Below, piece by piece: positions 41,452 through 43,006 of a DNA stretch of 43,006 bases. Position 1 is the stretch's first letter. Each line of letters opens with the position of its first letter. The stretch lies in assembly GCA_016124315.1 (NCBI GenBank), contig WGNW01000076.1, positions 1-43,006 on the forward strand, in the 5' to 3' direction. The position numbers were made by a program, and so were the translations under genes. Origin of the DNA: Alphaproteobacteria bacterium (GTDB lineage: Bacteria > Pseudomonadota > Alphaproteobacteria > SMXS01). Below the pieces are notes generated by a model, which worked only from the letters and a program-made list of their open reading frames with translations, was not told the origin of the DNA and did no database searches.

Positions 41452-42882
41452 TCAGATATCGCCCTTGTCCGGTGGCGGGCTCTTCCATTCAGGACCGGTC
41501 CCCGGGTCGCCCGGCAGCGGGTCGGTCATCGGCACCTGGTCGGGCGGCGTCTTGCCCTGCTTCCTGTCGCCCTGCCCGCCCTCGTCGTCCAGTTCGAGGC
41601 CACCTTCGGGAGGCGTCCACTCCTCCTTGGGCAACAGATGGTCCCTGGTGTTCGATTCGACAAGCAGGCCGCGCGAGGTCGCCTGCCTGCGCGCCAGGCG
41701 AGAAAGGTCGCCGGCCACCACCACGCCGCGCCACCGGATGCCGGGTGCCGGGAAGGCGGCGATCGCCCGGGTGGCGCCGTCGAACCAGCCCGTCCAGAGC
41801 AGGTGGTCGGCCGGCACGGCCATGGCGATGCCCTGGTCCCTGGTCACGAAGGCGAGGTCGGTCCCCAGTTCCTCGATGCGGGTCAGCGGCCGGACGGTCG
41901 CATGGTAGCTGCGCGTCATCTCGATGGACCGCTGCATGAGCTGCGCCGCCAGCGCCGAATCCACCCTGCTGGCGCGCCGCACGACGCCCTCGCGATTCTC
42001 CACCCCGTCCATCCCTTCGAGGGCGAGGGCGATGATGGTCTCGTGCCGCGGGGTGAAATACGGATTGTCCATGAAGGCGTCGCATTCGTCCTTGGTGGCC
42101 CACATGGCTTCCAGCGCCTTGCGGTTGCGGATGCGCAGATCCTCCGGCGCCATGTCGCGCAGGATCTGGTTTGCCCTTCGGGTGAACTTGATGGCGTCGA
42201 GCGTGTAGCCGACGCTGCCGGGCAACGCCACGGGGATCATCGCCAGCTTGAAGGCGAGGCCGCCGGCGAAGCCCGCATAGGCCACGTCGTCGATCTCGTG
42301 CTGCAGCTTCTCGTTGTCGCTGTAGACGTCGACACCCAGCTTGTAGGCGATCTTGCGCTTGACCGCCGAGAAGCCCAGCAGCTCGGAGCCGTAGGTATCC
42401 TCCTGCTTGCCGCGGCCGCCCGAGAACATCTCGCCGATCCGCCGGCCGAACTTCCACAGCGCGGTGGGCACCCCCTTGATGGTTTCGATCGGATTGGTGA
42501 CCAGCGCCTTGACGCCCTTGTACGGGCTCTTCAGCGCCGCGGCGAAGCCCGCCTTGAAGGCGTCGGTCTGCTTCACCTTGAGCAGTTCGCCGATCGCCCT
42601 CGTCTCGGCGATCCGCTTCTGCAGCAGATCCCGGGTCACCACGTCGTAAGCGGTATAGGGTGTGGAGAGGACATAGCGGTCGGAAAAGCCCTGCACCGTG
42701 ACCTCGCCGACGACCTCGAAGTTCTCGCCCTTGACCAGGTCGGGCGGCAATGCCTTCGACGGCGGCACCTTGACCGGCGGTTCGTAGGCGGCGGCGAACG
42801 CGATCCGCGGCAGCGCCCCGATCACCGGAACGGCGACCGCCAGTTTCAATACTGTCCGTCGATCAACCCCTCGCCACATCAC
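41452..42882 (-). CDS. Tat-exported protein of unknown function
   Basis: Not recognised. 476 residues. The N-terminus MMWRGVDRRTVLKLAVAVPVIGALPRIAFAAA has a twin-arginine-like motif (DRRTVLK), a moderate hydrophobic core and an Ala-rich cleavage region, so it is likely exported folded. The mature part starts with a Pro-rich segment, then a beta-type stretch (FEVVGEVTVQGFSDRYVLSTPY) and helical regions. A Gly/Ala-rich hydrophobic patch lies around 205-235 (GFAGGLAFKLAMIPVALPGSVGY), and an acidic, Pro/Gly-rich, probably disordered tail spans 430-476. No catalytic motif is seen. A terminator for an upstream gene lies just before it, so it begins its own transcript. Confidence 0.75.
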   Translation of the reverse strand: MMWRGVDRRTVLKLAVAVPVIGALPRIAFAAAYEPPVKVPPSKALPPDLVKGENFEVVGEVTVQGFSDRYVLSTPYTAYDVVTRDLLQKRIAETRAIGELLKVKQTDAFKAGFAAALKSPYKGVKALVTNPIETIKGVPTALWKFGRRIGEMFSGGRGKQEDTYGSELLGFSAVKRKIAYKLGVDVYSDNEKLQHEIDDVAYAGFAGGLAFKLAMIPVALPGSVGYTLDAIKFTRRANQILRDMAPEDLRIRNRKALEAMWATKDECDAFMDNPYFTPRHETIIALALEGMDGVENREGVVRRASRVDSALAAQLMQRSIEMTRSYHATVRPLTRIEELGTDLAFVTRDQGIAMAVPADHLLWTGWFDGATRAIAAFPAPGIRWRGVVVAGDLSRLARRQATSRGLLVESNTRDHLLPKEEWTPPEGGLELDDEGGQGDRKQGKTPPDQVPMTDPLPGDPGTGPEWKSPPPDKGDI

Positions 42883-42923
42883 GCCATCCTACCGCGCCGC
42901 CGAACCCTCGCGGAAACGGAAAC

Positions 42924-42941
42924 GGCGGGCCGCGGCCCGCC
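42924..42941 (-). terminator. Intrinsic-type terminator of a minus-strand gene beyond the window
   Basis: Perfect 18-bp palindrome GGCGGGCCGCGGCCCGCC. On the minus strand it is followed by GTTTCCGTTTCC, a T-rich tail. The rest of 42883-43006 holds no gene. Confidence 0.5.
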
Positions 42942-43006
42942 CTTCCAACAAATCCCGTTCCCGTTGGGCAGGCGGCCTGCGGCGCCGCGGCCAAGACCTC
43001 CCCGTC

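Overview
The window is GC-rich and gene-dense (about 42 protein genes, no rRNA or tRNA seen). It most resembles a chromosomal segment of an alphaproteobacterium. The main reason is the run lapA-pyrF-trpF-trpB-trpA-accD-folC, an arrangement characteristic of that class; a DmeF-type metal exporter and a possible EcfG-type promoter fit too. Genus or order cannot be resolved by eye.

Layout. 1-1152: 3' end of a Rieske oxygenase gene and a REP-like inverted-repeat element. 1161-7201 (minus): a tightly overlapped housekeeping operon for folate, malonyl-CoA, tryptophan and pyrimidine synthesis; three consecutive genes start with TTG. 7393-9076: an acyl-CoA-dehydrogenase-fold flavin monooxygenase and a small secreted protein. 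9098-13991: a classical autotransporter, a TetR regulator and a DmeF metal exporter. 13988-21017: FAH-family hydrolase, double-hotdog hydratase, nitronate monooxygenase, glyoxalase, cytochrome c, HCCA-isomerase-like protein, ClC antiporter and aldo/keto reductase. 21117-22175: a secreted alanine-rich tandem-repeat protein. 22465-27987: ArfB, SRPBCC and VOC proteins, a split MaoC hydratase, a 19-bp palindrome, a cupin, ZntB and a second Rieske oxygenase. 28025-35233: a PDZ protein, a CoA ligase overlapping an MFS transporter, an old-yellow-enzyme/FAD reductase and an esterase. 35412-42882: a hybrid histidine kinase, an osmoprotectant-type ABC transporter with a receptor-permease fusion, two overlapping hotdog thioesterases, a J-domain protein with a Cys-rich N-terminus and a Tat-exported protein of unknown function.

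How it works together. Outside the biosynthetic operon, many genes belong to families that oxidise, CoA-activate, hydrate and hydrolyse aromatic, alicyclic or steroid-like acids: two Rieske oxygenases, a flavin monooxygenase, ring-cleavage-product hydrolase and isomerase families, a CoA ligase with a transporter, two kinds of MaoC hydratase, an enoate reductase and thioesterases. They lie in several small transcription units, not one operon, so a shared substrate is only an inference. I found no clear defence island, prophage, integrase, insertion sequence or CRISPR array. The most promising leads are the LEA-like repeat protein with a possible stress promoter, the complementary thioesterase pair, the receptor-permease fusion, the palindromic operator, the TTG/TTGA junctions and the possible leaderless starts.
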